64,000 nt of DNA, taken from positions 2,046,001-2,110,000 of the forward strand of contig NC_014830.1 in assembly GCF_000184685.1 (NCBI RefSeq), given 5' to 3'. This DNA is from Intrasporangium calvum DSM 43043 (GTDB lineage: Bacteria > Actinomycetota > Actinomycetes > Actinomycetales > Dermatophilaceae). Below, in pieces: positions 62,490 to 64,000 of this stretch; position 1 is the stretch's first letter, and each line of letters starts with the position of its first letter. A model generated the notes under the pieces. The model searched no databases, was not told the DNA's origin, and saw only the letters and a list, made by a program, of their open reading frames with translations. The translations under genes and the position numbers were made by a program.

Positions 62490-63227
62490 TCATATCGTGA
62501 ACCCGGGGACGTACTGGGAGAGACGGACGAAGAGGTTGGTCATCATCAGGAAGCCGACGATGACGAGCATCGATCCGGTGACCATCGAGACGGCGGCCTC
62601 GTGGCGGACGAACCAGTTGAGGCGGTTGCCCAGGGCGCTCACCCCGAGCGCGACGAAGATGAAGGGCAGACCGAGCCCGACGGCATACGCGACGAGGAGC
62701 GCAGCTCCCTCACCGACGCTCGAGCGGAGCGAGGCGAGGCCGATGATGCCGCTGAGGATCGGGCCGACGCACGGCGTCCAGCCGGCGGCGAAGACGACCC
62801 CGAAGAGGACCGACCGGCCGACGTGCGGGCTCTGCTGCTCGACGGTGCCGTCGGCCCGGCGGCGGAGCAGGCTGCCCATGGACAGCCCGCTCTGCCGGGT
62901 GAGGAAGGGGAGGGAGATGAGGCCAGCGACGTGCAGGCCCATCAGGATGAGCACCACTCCCCCGACCTTGCGCAGCACGTCGACCTGGTCGCGGAGCAGG
63001 TAGCCGACGAGCCCGATGGAGGCCCAGAGGGCGACGAAGACGACGGTGAAGCCGATGACGAACGCCACTGCCTGCTGGAGGGTGGTGCGCCGCGTGGGCC
63101 GGACCTCCGCCCCAGTGCCGCCGACGATGTAGCTGACGTAGGCCGGCACCATCGGCAGGCAGCACGGCGAGGCGAAGGAGACGATGCCTGCCAGGAACGC
63201 CACTGCGAGGGTGATGTTGCCGGTCAT
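62490..63227 (-). CDS. ccdA: Cytochrome c biogenesis protein CcdA
   Basis: A 245-residue six-helix protein passing reducing power across the membrane to ResA. The reactive cysteines are in FASPCCLPMVPAYVSY (helix 1) and AGWTPCVGPILSGI (helix 4). Here the helix-1 motif has an extra Cys next to the usual one. It is adjacent to resB, giving a complete reducing and ligation pathway for c-type cytochromes in this locus. Confidence 0.94.
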   Translation of the reverse strand: MTGNITLAVAFLAGIVSFASPCCLPMVPAYVSYIVGGTGAEVRPTRRTTLQQAVAFVIGFTVVFVALWASIGLVGYLLRDQVDVLRKVGGVVLILMGLHVAGLISLPFLTRQSGLSMGSLLRRRADGTVEQQSPHVGRSVLFGVVFAAGWTPCVGPILSGIIGLASLRSSVGEGAALLVAYAVGLGLPFIFVALGVSALGNRLNWFVRHEAAVSMVTGSMLVIVGFLMMTNLFVRLSQYVPGFTI

Positions 63228-63273
63228 GTCAGTCTGCTCCGTGGTCCGCGTCGTCCGCTGGGTGGCTGGTCGG

Positions 63274-64000
63274 TTACTTGGTGGTGGTGGGCTGGCCGGA
63301 CGGCTTCGTGACGTCGCCGACCTGGGACTGGACGGTCTTGGCGAGCTCGCTGTTCGGGTCGATCTCGACGACCTTCTTCCACTCGGACTGCATGAGATCG
63401 GAGCGGCCGGTCGTCATGTAGAGGAAGCCGAGGTCGTAGTGCAGCTCGGCGTTGTCCGGGTGAGCGGCGACGCCGGCCTTCCAGGTCTTCTCGGCGGTGG
63501 CGTTGTCGCCGGAGTTGTAGGCGGCCGCGCCGAGGCTGATGAGCGCCTGCGCGTTCTTCGGGTCGATGTCGAGCGCCTTCTGCGAGAACGCCTTCGCGTT
63601 GGCCCAGTCGTTGGCGCCGAAGTAGAGGTCGGCGATGCCCTGGAGGGAGGCGATGTCCTTGGGGTTCGCCTCGACCTTCTTGGTCAGCTCGGCGAGCTTG
63701 GCGGGGTCGACGGCGGCGGCCGTCTGCGTCTGGCTGGTGTCCTGCGCCGTGGTCATCTCGGGGACGTCGGGCTTGCCCATCCAGTAGACGCCGAGGACGA
63801 CGCCGATGGTGACGAGGACGGCGATGATGCCGACGAGCATCCGGTTGGTCCGGTTCGGCTCGGTGGTCTCGGCCGCCGCACCTGCTCCGCTCGGCCGGGC
63901 GAGGGCCCGCAGCTCGGACTCGGGTCCGGTCAGCAGGGCGAAGACGCGGTCGACCTCCTGCTGCCGGCGGTCGGCCCACCCGCGGATGTCGGTCGGGGCC
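63274..64000 (-). CDS. TPR protein for cytochrome c maturation (CcmH/CycH-like); 5' end off window
   Basis: The frame is open from the window edge to a stop at 63274, so at least 241 residues are present and the start lies beyond 64000. The visible N-terminal part is cytoplasmic (TDIRGWADRRQQEVDRVFALL and then a Glu/Thr/Asn-rich linker). One membrane helix follows (MLVGIIAVLVTIGVVLGVYWM), then about four tetratricopeptide repeats (ALISLGAAAYNSGDNATAEKTW, ELHYDLGFLYMTTGRSD). It probably chaperones apocytochromes for the system II ligase (inference from context). Confidence 0.8.
   Translation of the reverse strand, partial: APTDIRGWADRRQQEVDRVFALLTGPESELRALARPSGAGAAAETTEPNRTNRMLVGIIAVLVTIGVVLGVYWMGKPDVPEMTTAQDTSQTQTAAAVDPAKLAELTKKVEANPKDIASLQGIADLYFGANDWANAKAFSQKALDIDPKNAQALISLGAAAYNSGDNATAEKTWKAGVAAHPDNAELHYDLGFLYMTTGRSDLMQSEWKKVVEIDPNSELAKTVQSQVGDVTKPSGQPTTTK

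Overview
This is a GC-rich chromosomal segment from an actinobacterium. Almost every gene block has the order known from Mycobacterium and other Actinomycetota. Examples are pgsA-DUF881-sbp-DUF881-gcvH-garA-MerR-BFN-MerR-gcvP, parA-scpA-scpB-rluB-cmk-der, secDF-apt-rel, ruvCAB-yebC and PI synthase-PatA-PimA-pdxS/pdxT. GTG/TTG starts, 4-bp ATGA/GTGA overlaps and an nrfHA ammonifying nitrite reductase suggest a soil actinobacterium of the Intrasporangiaceae type. That family assignment is inference.

Layout. 1-8808 (minus strand): 5' two thirds of gcvP behind a single-aptamer glycine riboswitch, two MerR regulators flanking a bifunctional nuclease gene, garA, gcvH, the DUF881/sbp/DUF881 trio and a CDP-alcohol phosphatidyltransferase. 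8947-10461 (plus): a YibE/F transporter-like protein, then a frameshifted remnant. 10994-18925 (minus): a six-gene catabolic operon (type III CoA transferase, HyuA, HyuB, isochorismatase/N-carbamoylsarcosine amidase type hydrolase, HMG-CoA lyase type lyase, MFS transporter). It lies opposite a GntR/FCD regulator gene (19082-19759), with two operator-like dyads between them. 20251-20324: tRNA-Pro(GGG). 20465-30494: der, plsC, cmk, tyrA, rluB, scpB, scpA, parA, xerD, ald. 30654-31644: two small membrane proteins. 31665-33721: hisS and a metallo-beta-lactamase hydrolase. 33902-36373: peptidyl-prolyl isomerase and a DUF349 gene carrying a frameshift. 36540-46856: rel, apt, secF, secD, yajC, ruvB, ruvA, ruvC, yebC, pdxT. 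46939-48318 (plus): a heavily decayed kynureninase pseudogene and an RsbRD-like gene, both lying between pdxT and pdxS. 48491-53931: pdxS, a LemA-like protein, pimA, PatA-type acyltransferase, PI synthase-type gene, HIT protein. 54428-64000: dissimilatory nitrite ammonification (nrfA, nrfH), a MerR-like regulator, a membrane-anchored ten-haem cytochrome, and system II cytochrome c maturation (ResA, CcsA, ResB, CcdA, a TPR protein running off the edge).

How it fits together. The last block can supply both the multihaem respiratory proteins and the machinery that attaches their haems outside the membrane. The NrfA has CxxCH, not CxxCK, at its first haem. The hyu operon resembles ATP-dependent cyclic amide/ureide opening plus N-carbamoyl hydrolysis, but it is joined to CoA transfer and C-C lyase genes, a combination I do not recognise as a described pathway.

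Scattered through the window are about a dozen copies of a 15-bp motif, GTATGCCGCTGGGCT. Two are paired into near-perfect palindromes, and some lie inside coding sequence. Other repeat structures are an inverted plus three direct 31-bp copies at 36375-36510 and an array of five hairpins at 54013-54307, three of which share a loop consensus.
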